Origin: Mactra quadrangularis
Taxonomy: Eukaryota; Mollusca; Bivalvia; Venerida; Mactridae
DNA: 64,000 nucleotides
Assembly (NCBI GenBank): GCA_025267735.1
Contig: CM046301.1
Location: 58,175,872 to 58,239,871 of the forward strand
Direction: 5' to 3'
Below the pieces are notes generated by a model. The model was not told the DNA's origin. It saw only the letters and a list, made by a program, of their open reading frames with translations, and did no database searches. The position numbers were made by a program, and so were the translations under genes. Below, piece by piece: positions 1 to 11,734 of this stretch. Position 1 is the first letter of the stretch, and each line of letters begins with the position of its first letter.

Positions 1-142
1 ACTTCTGTTAACATGAACAACAATTAGTTTTAAAAAATCATCACTTTTCTTTAAAATGCGAGAATCTATTATAATCATAAATTATCCTAATTGGCAAATA
101 CACCTGAAATAAAATTTAGTAGTATTTATGAGAATCATAATC

Positions 143-506
143 CATGGCTCGAATTTAACAAAAAATTGGACTTGCATTTTTTTGCAAGTTGATTTTATTT
201 CAACTCGCAAAAATGAAGAAAATCGCATACTTCTAAACAACATACTACTAAATTGACTACAGATAAAACAAGGGCGTTATTTTGGGATAGACAAATAATA
301 TCAAACATGTTTGTACTGTGAATCTTTAACTAATGCTGTCGATCTATTTGACTGCTTCAATGCTGAATTGAGCCTCATTAGTTTGGACAGAAATATTTTT
401 GCAGCGATTTCAACTCACAAAAATTTGCGAGTTAAAGTAAAAGTTACTCGCAATTATCAAAATCCACTCGCATTTTGCGAGTATGCGAGCTTAAATTCGA
501 GCCCTG
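143..506. mobile_element. TIR element, hAT-like MITE
   Basis: Left end CATGGCTCGAATTTAA, right end TTAAATTCGAGCCCTG, flanked by ATAATC at 137-142 and 507-512. Interior made of TTGCGAGT/ACTCGCAA repeats. No coding capacity. Confidence 0.6.
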
Positions 507-1150
507 ATAATCATAGGACAGATTAATCATAATCATAGGACAGATGTAAATTCCAGTTTAAGCACTTTTACATAAAAGAATAGAACGATATGCACTTAAG
601 TCACTTGATGATTGTGAAATGTAGGTGTTGGGCACAGATAAAATGATTATGCCTGCCCATCCAACAACCTGCCAACATTCACCAATCAATAGTGTTTTCC
701 ATCTGGTTACTAAAACAACAATAAACTTAGAGCTGTCATCAATTCCAACAATATCGCTGTATCATCTATATTCATTTTTCGATCAATATGCGTTTTTAAA
801 TATCAATAATAAAGCCTATATAGGTAAATATATAAAAGTCACTATTAACTGACAAATTTGTGAGACAAACCTTCTATTGTAAGTGGAAACATGTGCGCTG
901 TCATAATATGAAATGATAGGTCCAAAACATTTACGACACCACCATAGAGGAAATAGCTCTTGTCCACAAAAGGTATAACATTCATGACAAATGTACATAT
1001 ATAATCAATTTATGACAACATAAATGGTCTGCATAGTACTGCAGTGAAGGAATCGAAATATATCGGTGTATTGTTGATATTTATTTCTTGATGTATTGAT
1101 ACCATTGATATGCTTTGAGCCCAATCAATGACAGCTCTAAATAAACTTAC
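507..1150. other. Non-coding, no further feature recognised
   Basis: AT-rich intron-type sequence left of INTS5 exon 5, with a short direct duplication of AATCATAGGACAGAT around 511-545. The next INTS5 exon could be expected to the left but was not identified. Confidence 0.4.
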
Positions 1151-1243
1151 CCAATATGAGCAACAACCCAATCAAAATGAGGACTATATTTGACTGATGC
1201 TTCTAATAATGCATCAACACAGGTTCCAGGTGCACCACTAACC
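1151..1243 (-). CDS. INTS5: INTS5 coding exon 5
   Basis: 93 nt, phase 2 to 2; encodes [16 protein letters not shown] and [10 protein letters not shown], near-identical to the vertebrate INTS5 block. Donor TTGG|GTAAGT at 1150. The next exon was not found before the window edge. Confidence 0.92.
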
Positions 1244-4200
1244 CTGTAAAGTAATAAGTTACACAGTATGATATACATTTTCTTTAGTACCTATTTGTTT
1301 GGTTTTGTTGGGTTTAACGCCGTAGCAACACATTGTATAGGTCATATAGCAGCGGTCAGTCAACCTACTCACTGTTACTGGAAAGGCTAAATCTTTGGAT
1401 TTTAGCTGTTAACCAATCAATACCTGCATATTTTTGTCAGTGACTGACAACTGCCCTACATAATGAAAAATCATTGGTAGGAGAGAGAATGACCATAGAA
1501 ATAATTTCATAACCAAGTTCCACGAAAGTATGCCCTGCCCGGGAATGGAACCCACAACCCCTCGATCAGAAGACTTGCATGCTACCAACTGAGCTAGCTG
1601 GGCGGCTTTAGTAGCTAAGAAAACTGATCTATGGGTCAGTCAGTGCAAAACTAGTCTTCATCCTTCTTTATTTACACATAGTTAGAATTATTTTGGGCCG
1701 ACTTTTCAATATGTAAATTATGAACGTTTGAAACAAAATCTATTTTCATTTAAGAGGAAAATAATTATTGTAATATAAAAACTTTTCTCAATGAATAAAA
1801 AGTACAAAGTCATAATACATGACATGGTAGTTCAGAGCAATAAAAGCAGTGATACCTGTAACTTTTTTGTCAAAAAATGACTTTCTATGTAGATTTTATA
1901 AGTAATTTCATAAATTTATGAGAATAAATTTACACTTTAGTAAGACTATGTAAATAAAAATCTTAACTAAATGAACTAAATATTTAATTGTATTACCAAC
2001 TTTAAGTTGGTCTTAATTCTGTGACATCAAGACGATACCAATACTATAAAACTAAATACTTAACTCACTAATGAAACTCCTGTTTTCAAACACATAAAAT
2101 TACAAAAATGAAATAACCCATTTCAATATACAGTCTACAAACTAAGGATTTGAAGGTGGTTGTCTGAACTGGTCATATAAGTAGCAAGCACAATATCTTG
2201 CTTGCAGATTTTTGGTTGTCAAAAAGATTTTGGTAGCAAGAACTAAAATGATTGTCCCTAACAAAACTGACATCCACTAATTTAAAAGACTTCAAATACC
2301 AACTTACATTTGAGCGAAGCATTCTGTAGCTACTTCTATAAGTAGTTTTGTTGGTAGACAGGTTAGCCATAGTTGTAATAATTCATTTAGACAACCAGTA
2401 GGTGGTACACCTCTTCTACCAGCATATTTACTACTGATATGTCCTAGTAACTCTAGGGACCACTGAAAATGTATATATATACACAGTCTTCAAATTTATC
2501 ATTTTACAGCTAGTACATTCCGTATTCAATAAAAAAATAGTTGTCTAATGTTATATTGTTCATTTAATTTTATGACATACTATGCTAAATAATTAATATG
2601 GACAGCATAGTTTAACATATTGCCATTCGCTTAGATTATTTTTGTCCAGTAAACTTTCATTCAGCCCAGTAAAAAAATCCATTTTGCTGGACCTAATGTC
2701 CGGTGCTGAAGAAAGTTTGTCTTGAAGACTGTACATATGATGATAAATTTACTATATGTATTTTTATTGTAAATATTGTAATGCCTCAGTCCCATAAAAT
2801 CGTGGCTTGTTACGGACTCGTACGTGCAGACAGTCATGGGTCGTGAGAAGCCTTGCATATCAAGGTGACGGTATGCACATGGTACAAAACAACACACCCA
2901 TACCGAGCCGTAGCTGGAAGATATGCATGTTTAATCCATACTCAGCTACAATTTTTTCACGATTTGACTTCGAAACTGATAAGTGTATCCTGGGCTCATC
3001 TCACGGACCCTGGTAAAAACGTAACAGTCCGTACGGGTACGCAAGACTTTATACATGTCCTTGCGGAGCTTGATCGCACTGTGCCTGTATGGTGCCCTCA
3101 AGGCTATTTTTATGTTTATGGCACTGTAGCTTTAATAACAAGTACATTGGATTTATCCAAAAGTGTAGTCAATTAAAAATAATCTTTATCATAAGTTATA
3201 GTATAATAGAATATTTAATGTGGGTCTGGCTTTATAATCATTTTAGTTAATATTTTAATATATAATATGCATCAGACATTCAGAAAAGTGCCGTTTCAAC
3301 AGACCTTACTTGTAAAATTCCAGTCAGTCCATTTAAAAGTCTGTTGTACCTGGTCTGAATATCCAGTTAAATTTCATTCATACAATTAAAATAACAACTT
3401 TAGGCCATTTTTTTGTATTTCTTGGTAAGTTTTGAACTAATTTTGATGGATAGAATCTAGTTTAGCGGACCCGCTATAATAATTGCACATGCTCGGATGT
3501 TGCGTTGTTTACAAATTTTGGACGCCATTTTGTTTTTACCAATGCAGTTTTTATTCATTTCTTAAATGAATTATTTCAATAACTATTTTAAAATGCTTTT
3601 TTGTTATCCATTTTTATTATCAGCGGGGTGTGGGGGCGGCAGGCCGCATATTAACGGAAAATTAGCATCATTTACCTTCGCGCGTCTGCTCATAGAAACA
3701 GCACGCTGCGCATGCATATTTATATTTACTTCCGAGGTCCGCTAAACTAAATGTGTTCCAATTTTGATGATAGTCTTCAGTTTAGGGTTAAACTATTGAC
3801 TGAGTAGCAACTAGAAAACAGTAATGATAAGTCTTAATGTATTCACATATTTTGATGGTTTTTTTAGGTCCAGTAAAACTAAATTCGGTCCAGTAATTTG
3901 TCCAAGAACACTGGACCAAATGTCCAGTAATGTCAATCACTTTTCGGAATGTCTGATATGCATGCACTGAAAGTAAACTTACACACATGCATTTCATTGA
4001 ATCTATACACTATATTTGTTTGTAAGTTTCGGCGGACTTGTCAAAATTTTGTACAAGCATGACTCAGCCATTCAACCTTCTGGTATTATCATGAATGAAC
4101 ATCTTCATGAAAATTATAAAAATGATTAATGTTGCCGAGAAAGAATTTTGAAATCAGCCGATTATAGAAACCAACCTTTTTCCAAAATATAGTCAATTTG

Positions 4201-7200
4201 ACTACATTTTACTCTTATTGTAAAATAAATTTCCAAAATCAATAATTTACTGATAATCAATCATGGTAGGTAAAAAGTACCTGATTCTCTGAAGATTTCA
4301 TGCCCTGTATTAGTCGTTTCAACATAATAAGTAGATCAAAACTTTGCATAAATGTCAACTTACAGAAGAGATGATTGGAGCCCATGCTGATGAATTGGTC
4401 TGAATAAATGTATGAAGTACACCACAAGCATCATGTAAATAACTGTCTAATACTTGACTACTTGATCCTAAAATAGAATTTATTTTATTTATTTATTTAT
4501 TTATTGGAGTTAACGCCGTGTCGACACAATTTTAGGTCATTTTACGGCATCCAGAGCACCTAACCTAGCTTTCCTGGACCATTGTCTATAACCAGTACTC
4601 ACATACCCTTCCACAAGGCCGGAAACTTCTCCATAGTATCTAATCAATGGAGGAAAATCAACATTTTTGTCAAATTTTCATGGAAGGGTATAACCTCCCC
4701 GGGTGGGATTCGAACCCGCACCCCCTCGGGCACGAGTATCCAAATCTCGGCGCGCTACCAACTGCACTATCGACCCGGGTTAAAAAAATAGAATTTAAAA
4801 AGCCATAAGATACAACATACAAATAGAGCATCATATCCAGTCAGTTAATAGTTAATACGAGTACTTCATTACAAACATCTTGATTGTTTGGAGGTTGCAA
4901 GGACTAATTATGCTAATAAAATTGTTATAGTTATATAAGTGATAAAGTAAAAAATGCTTAATTTGAGGAGGAAAATAAGAGCATTCTGCTATAGGGAACA
5001 TTGATTATTAGGGTCCTTACAGTATAACTTTAATAACAGAGGCATAGAATCTGATTATAAATTAATAATCTATTCATTAATGTGTGGTAATCCTTCAGAA
5101 ACTTAAATTTAAGCATTATAGTAAAAAATGAAAACTTCATACATAACTAGAAGCAAAGAGAAAAAAAGCTGATGATTAAACTGATATCATCACAAATGAA
5201 GATGCTTCATTTTATATTAACAAATATCCACAGAAATATAGCCATACCTGTAACTTTATGGCCTATGTCCATTTCCAACAAATAATTATTGACAGCTTCA
5301 TCAAACATACTGGCAATATATTCTAATACAGCTTGTCTTGCAGTAGGTAATGTTCTCAGTAAAACTAATGAAGAGTGTGCAACAGATTCTCTCTGTCTTT
5401 GCTTCTGAGCTTTATGATTTGCTCCATGCAGAAATGTTCTTAATTCAATTAGAATTTCCTGACAACAAATAGAAAATTAGGAATACAATTCAGTGCTGGC
5501 CTGCCACAAGCAGCATAAAACATGTTTCATCATAGACATCTGCAGTCAAAACTTTTAATTTTTTACCTAAGGCCACAACAATTTGATGATATGTTCTATG
5601 GATTTTTCTAGAAAAAAATGGGGCGAGCGAGCGAAGAAAAAAAATAAAAAAATCTTAATAGTTGCTTTATGTAGTGGTTTGACCAAATTTTTATGAGCGA
5701 GCGAGGAAATAAAAATATTTTTTTTGTAAAAACCGTCAAAATTAAGGTGCGAGGGAATCCATAGAACATTGATCAATTTGTTGTGGCCTTAGTTCTAACA
5801 ATAGTACTAGCAGACCTGTTAACTTTTGAAAATCCTAACGAGGGAGATTTGTTCGAGATACAAATTCGCTACACATATTTTGCCATTAATTTTTCAACAT
5901 ACTTTTTCAAGACATACAAAATTTACAGTCAGACTAGTTTAAGCCACGTCTACTTATCATTTGACTTGTGCTACAATACATATACTTATTCAAGTATCAC
6001 AGAAAACAATGTATGATTGTTGATAACTGTGACTTGATATTGAATTGAGAAGCTATTTTTTCTATTGCCGGGTCAGTGTTTATTCCAGAAATTGATAAAT
6101 AGGGGGAACTTTGACCATACCTTTGAAAATTGAGAGGTAACATGAAATTGCAATTTTTACCAGACCACTTAAGTTTAGCTGGAACTTGCTGCATACCTAT
6201 TGGCCGGAAGGCTCAATAACCTGGACACTTTTAAAACATCTTTTAAGTAATGTTATAATCTAACTCAAAGTTTTTTGTAGAACCTACTTAGATTGATCAT
6301 ACACCTTCAACAGGGATACATGTACCAGTGGCAAACATAAACATGTTAAACAAAGGAAACCCTGCACATGCTTAAATTTTACCAGTACATATGTTGCTGA
6401 CAGATAGAAAATGTCTGTCATTCTTGGCATTGTTTCAACTGTGTATATGTGCGAAAACAGGAACATTTGTTTGAATTTATCGTTTCCCAAAGTATTGCTT
6501 GCTAAATTAAGAAGAATAATAAACGAAATAATAAGCTAATTAAAAATACTAACATATATTTTACATCAATTTGCAATAGCGTCGGTTGTGAAAATATATG
6601 ACAATGCGTCTAAAGCTAAATTAAGACTTTAAGAAGCAATTTGATATTTGTTAACAAAGTTACTAATGCAATATTTCTTGGAAATGCTGACATACAACAG
6701 CCATAGCACTTCACTAAATGCTTGTTTTAAATATCTTTCTCAGATCAAGCTAATATCTTTAACACAGCAAATGTCTTTACAAAGACAAACAGCATAGAAC
6801 TAGATGAATCATGAATCTCGCTAAATAGCTTGCCCAAGACTAGTATAGCTGCATTTAAAGAAAAAAATCAATGACCAGTACAAGTCTGGCACAAATGACA
6901 TGTGTTTTAGCATTATTCATAACTTTTCAGATACCTGAAAACATGCTAATGTCCTTTCATAGCATATCCTTCTTTTGTGCCAATGATCAATTCTGATAAA
7001 GTTCAATCAATCATCTGAAGCGGAAACTTTCAACTAGTGATTAATCAGTACAACACTAAATAGTACATTGCTATAATTTCCTTTAGACTCTCTGTTTTTA
7101 TCTGAACCAGCGGGGGGTCAGGGGGGTCTGGACCCCCAAGAATTTAGAAAATGTACTTGTCCATAAGTGTATTTCTTGACTGTAAGTCATTTTTAAGTAT

Positions 7201-8784
7201 CATGAAGCAATTTTTCTCCGTGATTAATACAGATTTAAAGGTTGTGTAGTTTTTATTATTAATAAATTGCATTTTTTCTGCAAAATGTGTATTATGTGGT
7301 TGTGGTTTGAAAGTTTGCACGCCCCCCCCCCCCCCCCTATGTGCATCTTTAGTTCACTTCCAAAATGTTAAATGTCACGGTTTAAGTTTTGTATGGAAAT
7401 CCTGAACCCGAACTATCAAAGGGTCAAACATGTGGAATACAGAGGATCAGTCCCCCAAGACTATTCTTCTTCTAGACGATCCGTCCACAGTCACATTCGT
7501 CCTTGAACGATCCGTCCCCAAAATATCAGAGTTTAGACGATTCGTCCCCATTTTATGAAAGTGTATACAGAGATTGATTTTATACGAAGAATTATGTACA
7601 GATATTCATCTTTTGATTAGATTTTGCCAATTGATGTTTTATTTCAATACAATCCTGCATGTTTAAAGTAAGTAATCATCGAAGAGGACGTGACATAGAA
7701 CTATATCAAAATTGCTATAATGTGATACAAATATGAAAATAAAACAAATATTTTTGAAATTAATTTTATTTAATTCATATTCACCAATACAAGCAAGAAA
7801 ATAAAACAAACATTTTTGACATTAATTTTATTTTAATAATATTCACAAATGTCATTAAATTAAACACATCGTAAATTTGTAACAATGGGTGCGTTGCTTA
7901 AGCAAATCACTACGTTTCGCTTTGTGTCCTGGTACCCAAAATTTGATGTCACACACTCATTCCTTTTGCTGTAAGAAGGGTACCAGGACTCAAAGTGATA
8001 TGTAGCGATTTGCTTAAGCAACGCGCCCAATGTAACATTTTCATATAATTGCTATAATTAAGTTGCTAAAATAGAACATCAAACGTAATAAAAAGGAATA
8101 CTTTACATTTGTGTAAATGCATATGATAATGACTATTGTTTTTTCACATACAAATCCATTTATTTAGGTTGAAAATAATAAAATATATATAATTGAACAG
8201 AACATACACTTAATTACACAAGAATACTTTATTTTTCAATTTGAAACAATGAATTATTTTTGTATTAATCACGTTGATTAAAATACATCTTTATTCAACA
8301 ATGCATAGTACTCGATCTTCATTCCAGTAGCCCATGTTTATGAAATTAAATTTGCTGTTCTTTGTGTCGTAATTTTGCATAAAAATTAAGAAAAAAGATA
8401 TGTAAAATAATGTAAAAATAAAAGAATAAACACAGAACATGCATATATTGTATCAGGTCGTATTAATAATACTCATTGTGCTATACACATGATAAGGGGA
8501 CGAATCATACTAACATTCTTTAGACGATCCGTCCCCAAATTGGGGACGGATCGTTCAAGGACGGATGTGACTGGGGACGGATCGTCCGACATTCGAACAT
8601 GTTAGGGGACGAATATAGCACAATAAATCTGGCAGGAACAGACGGGAGACAATGAAAAGTATTTTATTAAAACAACAAAATGAGAAAGGATTATAATATT
8701 AATTTTACTAGAATGACATGATTGGCTAAATACCTGAGAAGAAATAGTAAAAGATTTCACCGACGGCTCGATGGCGGCTGCCAT
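1151..8784 (-). CDS. INTS5: Integrator complex subunit 5, N-terminal part (5 exons, partial)
   Basis: INTS5 is a helical-repeat subunit of the nuclear Integrator complex, which cleaves and terminates snRNA and promoter-proximal Pol II transcripts. Five minus-strand exons join in frame: 8784-8734, 5458-5248, 4467-4364, 2462-2308, 1243-1151 (614 nt, 204 complete codons). Recognised from the order of blocks known in animal INTS5: an S-x-QEI start of the helical region, [15 protein letters not shown] with FDEAV (exon 2), AWAPIIS (exon 3), [16 protein letters not shown] followed by [11 protein letters not shown] (exon 4) and [20 protein letters not shown] (exon 5). All borders are GT/AG. I chose the MAAAIEPS start at 8784 because the context AACAAAATGG is good and the animal protein begins close to this region; an in-frame Met at 8928 would add 48 residues. 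The rest of the protein (human is about 1000 aa) must lie left of position 1151 or outside the window; I could not place another exon in 1-1150. Confidence 0.9.
1306..1606 (-). mobile_element. tRNA-derived SINE, family 2, full length
   Basis: Minus-strand head with A box (TAGCTCAGTTGG) and B box-like GTTCCATTCC, then a conserved body and a tail ending in CCAACAAAACCAAAC. Flanks resemble each other (TTTAGTACCTA and TTTAGTAGCTA). Not a tRNA gene: the head is followed by a conserved 200 bp body shared with three other copies. Confidence 0.8.
2308..2462 (-). CDS. INTS5: INTS5 coding exon 4
   Basis: 155 nt, phase 0 to 2; encodes [20 protein letters not shown], then [20 protein letters not shown]. 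Acceptor TTTTCAG, donor AAAT|GTAAGT. Confidence 0.92.
2783..3136 (+). mobile_element. MITE family with CAGTCCCATA ends, copy 1
   Basis: Inverted ends CCTCAGTCCCATAAAATCG and GCTACAGTGCCATAAACAT (reverse complement of the right end). The same roughly 350 bp sequence lies inverted at 48651-49002. Confidence 0.75.
3458..3749. mobile_element. TIR element, TAGTTTAGCGGACC ends
   Basis: Inverted repeats TAGTTTAGCGGACC and GGTCCGCTAAACTA. It sits within a larger inverted-repeat pair (about 3268-3291 and 3938-3963, core CAGACATTC), which suggests nesting. Confidence 0.6.
4364..4467 (-). CDS. INTS5: INTS5 coding exon 3
   Basis: 104 nt, phase 1 to 0; encodes [20 protein letters not shown] and AWAPIIS. 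The acceptor AG is at 4469-4468, directly beside the target-site duplication of a SINE (4483-4784). Confidence 0.92.
4483..4784 (-). mobile_element. tRNA-derived SINE, family 1, with 13 bp target duplication
   Basis: Reading on the minus strand: A box TAGTGCAGTTGG, B box GGTTCGAATCC, a body with CCTTCCATGAAAATTTGAC, tail of AATA repeats. TSD AAAATAGAATTTA at 4470-4482 and 4785-4797. It lies directly against the INTS5 exon 3 splice acceptor. Confidence 0.9.
5248..5458 (-). CDS. INTS5: INTS5 coding exon 2
   Basis: 211 nt, phase 0 to 1. Residues 18-87, with the conserved [18 protein letters not shown] and FDEAVNNYL stretches. Acceptor TTTGTTGTCAG, donor ACAG|GTATGG. Confidence 0.92.
5567..5792. 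mobile_element. MITE, GGCCACAACAA ends, copy 1
   Basis: Ends CTAAGGCCACAACAATTTGA and the inverse TTTGTTGTGGCCTTAG. Interior has two GAGCGAGCGA blocks. A related copy lies at 16061-16279. Confidence 0.8.
5793..7105. other. INTS5 intron 1, no feature recognised
   Basis: AT-rich, with short open frames only and no splice-bounded conserved exon seen. Confidence 0.4.
7110..7340. mobile_element. CAGGGGCGGATCC-type MITE, truncated copy
   Basis: Shares the GGGGGGTCTGGACCCCC end and the interior (TGTATTTCTTGACTGTAAGT) with copies at 17415 and 57692. One end is lost in a poly-C run at 7321-7337. Confidence 0.7.
7447..8614. mobile_element. 1.1 kb element with compound inverted repeats of GATCCGTCC units
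   Basis: Left 7475-7525 and right 8537-8587 are inverted copies about 50 bp long (GACGATCCGTCC, ACAGTCACAT, TCCTTGAACGATCC). A second inner copy at the right end forms a palindrome GATCCGTCCCCAAATTGGGG. No transposase frame. Confidence 0.7.
7888..8027. mobile_element. Nested 140 bp hairpin MITE
   Basis: TIRs GGTGCGTTGCTTAAGCAAAT and the inverse ATTTGCTTAAGCAACGCGCC extend about 50 bp each, to TACC/GGTACC; CAATG duplicated at 7883-7887 and 8028-8032. Inserted inside the larger element. Confidence 0.85.
8734..8784 (-). CDS. INTS5: INTS5 coding exon 1
   Basis: 17 codons, [17 protein letters not shown], ending CAG|GTATTT, phase 0. The ATG lies in a CpG-containing patch (CCGACGGCTCGATGGCGGC on the plus strand), as expected near a housekeeping promoter. 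Confidence 0.75.
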
Positions 8785-9039
8785 TTTGTTGGGGATGTCT
8801 AATTCGCAAGACTTGAGAGAATACCACGCCCCAATACTTGAGGGAGATACGCCTCTTGGTATCACTAAAACACGGAATGGAGAATTTGTACATACATCTG
8901 ATGTATTTTCTTTATTTGTTTGCGTCAACGAAATGGAGTTTCAAATAATGATAAAATTAAATTGATTTCGTTGTCCATTTTGCCAGTGATTTCGCTAACT
9001 GCTTTAAATATATACTTAAATATGTATTTAATGGTATCT

Positions 9040-11489
9040 GGAGACTTCGGTAAATGACTATATCGGTAAATTGATTTTATATAGTAACTCGTTTGGAGAG
9101 ATCGGTAAATTGATATTGTATAGTGTAAATTAAGTAGGTGTGAATAACAGTATAAGTGCTTGTGGCTAATGATTAAATAAAAATGAATTGATTAAAATGT
9201 AGATCTACTTACATTAAAAAAATATTTATAATTTAAGTTGTCCTATTTGACCATTTATATTTTGAAATTAAGAGGTTTTATTTACGATTTACTATTGTAA
9301 AAATTACAATTACACGCTGTTGTTGTTAATTCATTTTACTATTACAGAAGACAATTAAGCTAATGTAATAGTGTAGAATCCAAATCAGTAGTTTATATTC
9401 ATAATTACTTAAAATAAATTAATTATTGTTACCAAATTGTAAAGAATTAATCAAATTATAAATTTTCATCTGTTTTTCATTTCTTATTTTATAAACTACT
9501 GTCAGTCATTGGTTTTATACATACATATAGTATAGTACAGTATACAATAGTATCATTGATTTTCTTTATTTAAACCTGAGTTTAACTCACCTGTATTTTT
9601 GGTCATGTGACCTTATATTTCGCTGTAAAAGCACATGTATCAGCTAGTCCCATTAGCTTGGGTACTGGCTGCATAGGTCAGTACATAGAAGCTCAATGCT
9701 TCTGTCGCTTCATAAAGCATAATATGCTTTAGTCTATATTTAGTCTAAGAATATACCTTAGATCCTTAATTTCAAGCTCTACTGTATAAAATATATATAT
9801 ATAAAGTATGTATAAATGTATGTAAAGTTATAAATTCACTATTCAATAGATAGTATAAGTTTATCTAAATCTTTGTTGTTTATTCATTTATTAATTTGTA
9901 CAAAAAAAACCACTATACGATCCAGACCAGTACCACCGGGTCTTAGACCTAGCACCATCTAAAGGTCTACAGAATATTAATACAACTTGTGAATCATAAT
10001 CACTCAACTACTACAACTCTACCGCCAGGACAGAATAACCAAGAAATCGAACCATTACACTACATTGGCAGCGACAGGAAAAAACGTATAATAATATCAT
10101 TTATCTATCGTTGTTTGTTCGCTTTTGAAGATGTTCATATCTGAAGTAAAAAATTGGATGAAAATGTTAAAGAATGTGTTTTGTCTGATCTAATATTCTC
10201 TTTTCTATGTATCTATTATTCATTGTATTAAAATAATTTCACGTTTGATAAAAGTAAAGAAAGTGTATCATTGTGAATGTGTATTAACTTAGATGAAATA
10301 GTAAATAAAATTTATAAAGCAATTTTATTGTTGACTTTTTTTATCAACTTAATGACTGATATGAAATAAAGATGTACAACAAATATTGTGCTAATTATGC
10401 GCACGCCTGATTGATTTGTGACCAAACTTTAACTATTAAAGTTTGAACAAATATGAACAATCATGATTGTTTTTAAACGCAGCGGTATTTTATTAGCTAA
10501 TTGGCAGTCATCAATGGTAATCTATCTTCTGAGTGAACATAGTTTTTTCGACTCAAGTTTTTTTTACTGTTTTATGTTTCAGACTCGATTCTGTGGATAT
10601 ATTGCATTTTATAACAAATACATACGATGTAATTTTTTTCATCACATGGTTTTGATAAATAAATATATTTCTCAAAATGCTGTATTATCTTATACTTTTG
10701 ACTCGGTTTTAAGGCTCGATCTCGTGGATAAATTAAAAATTCATTAAAATATCTTTTGGCTTCATTAATATTTAATAAAGAATTTGATTTTATTTACCTT
10801 TTTATCGTCTTTTTTTCAGGCATTGTTTGATTTCTGTCGATATACTACAACAATTTTTTTAATTGATACATGTGTATACAATGTTCTTGTTATAATGACT
10901 TGAGTTAATGTATATTAAATGTATTATTTTATACTTTGATCTAAAGTTGTTTCGTTTATTTCAGGTCTGGTAAGATTATCGTCGAAAATATTGGAATAAA
11001 TTATTTATCTATATAATGTAATCTTTTTATAATTAATTGTTTCATGAAGTGCTATATAACTGTTATCTAATTTTGTGTAAATATGACATATTAGTGCATG
11101 GTGTATTTGAATAAAACAATAAAACAGATGAATGCATGTTTGCAGAGACATAGATAACATAGATATCTAATTCCCTGATGTTTGTTGTTTATTATTCTTA
11201 TATCTTTTTTTAAAATATGCAATTTGATCTTTACTCCATGACTTGTATGAATCATTCGTATATATCAAGAAAAAAGAAAAGATTAATTAATATTGAGAAA
11301 TTATGATTCTATTAAAATATAACAATATTTAACAAACAATTTCAAACAATAATATACAAACAAATCATAATGAACTTTGATTATCACACATTCAGAATAA
11401 TTACACTATGCAATATCAATTTACCGATCTCTCCAAACGAGTTACTATATAAAATCAATTTACCGATATAGTCATTTACCGAAGTCTCC
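9040..11489. mobile_element. 2.45 kb element with 87 bp terminal inverted repeats
   Basis: 9040-9126 and 11403-11489 are near-perfect inverted copies (GGAGACTTCGGTAAATGACT at each end; two GGTAAATTGAT boxes inside). The interior is AT-rich with no long frame, so it is non-autonomous or decayed. It contains an LTR-like stretch (see 9595-10066). Confidence 0.8.
9595..10066 (+). repeat. Possible solo LTR with adjacent primer-binding-like site
   Basis: A TATA-like GTATAAAATATATATA at about 9785, a GC-richer U5-like stretch, then ...ACTACA directly before TTGGCAGCGACAGG at 10065, which looks like a tRNA primer-binding site. No internal coding region follows, so this is weak. Confidence 0.3.
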
Positions 11490-11734
11490 GTAATCCTATT
11501 TAATTATGCACCTCGATTAGTTTCACTTATCATTTTTCTATTAAAGAAACATTCAAAACTCCATTTCGTGGTATATTTCACTTACAAAAAGGACATTCGA
11601 ATGATAATTCAAAAGACTTCAGTAATATTTCCATCTAAGTATTTTTTTAAATCTTTATCAATATTTGTCATTTTAATTGAACTACTTTTCATTATCAATC
11701 AGCTTAATCAGTATTGAATTATATATACAGTTAA

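Noticed and set aside
869..953. Possible sixth INTS5 exon on the minus strand (YFLYGGVVNVLDL...)
   Set aside because: Phase and length could fit, but the acceptor is poor and the residues do not resemble the INTS5 block expected after [10 protein letters not shown].
8771..8965. 64-codon plus-strand frame starting MAAAILLG
   Set aside because: Shadow of INTS5 exon 1 on the opposite strand plus repeat sequence; no splice support.
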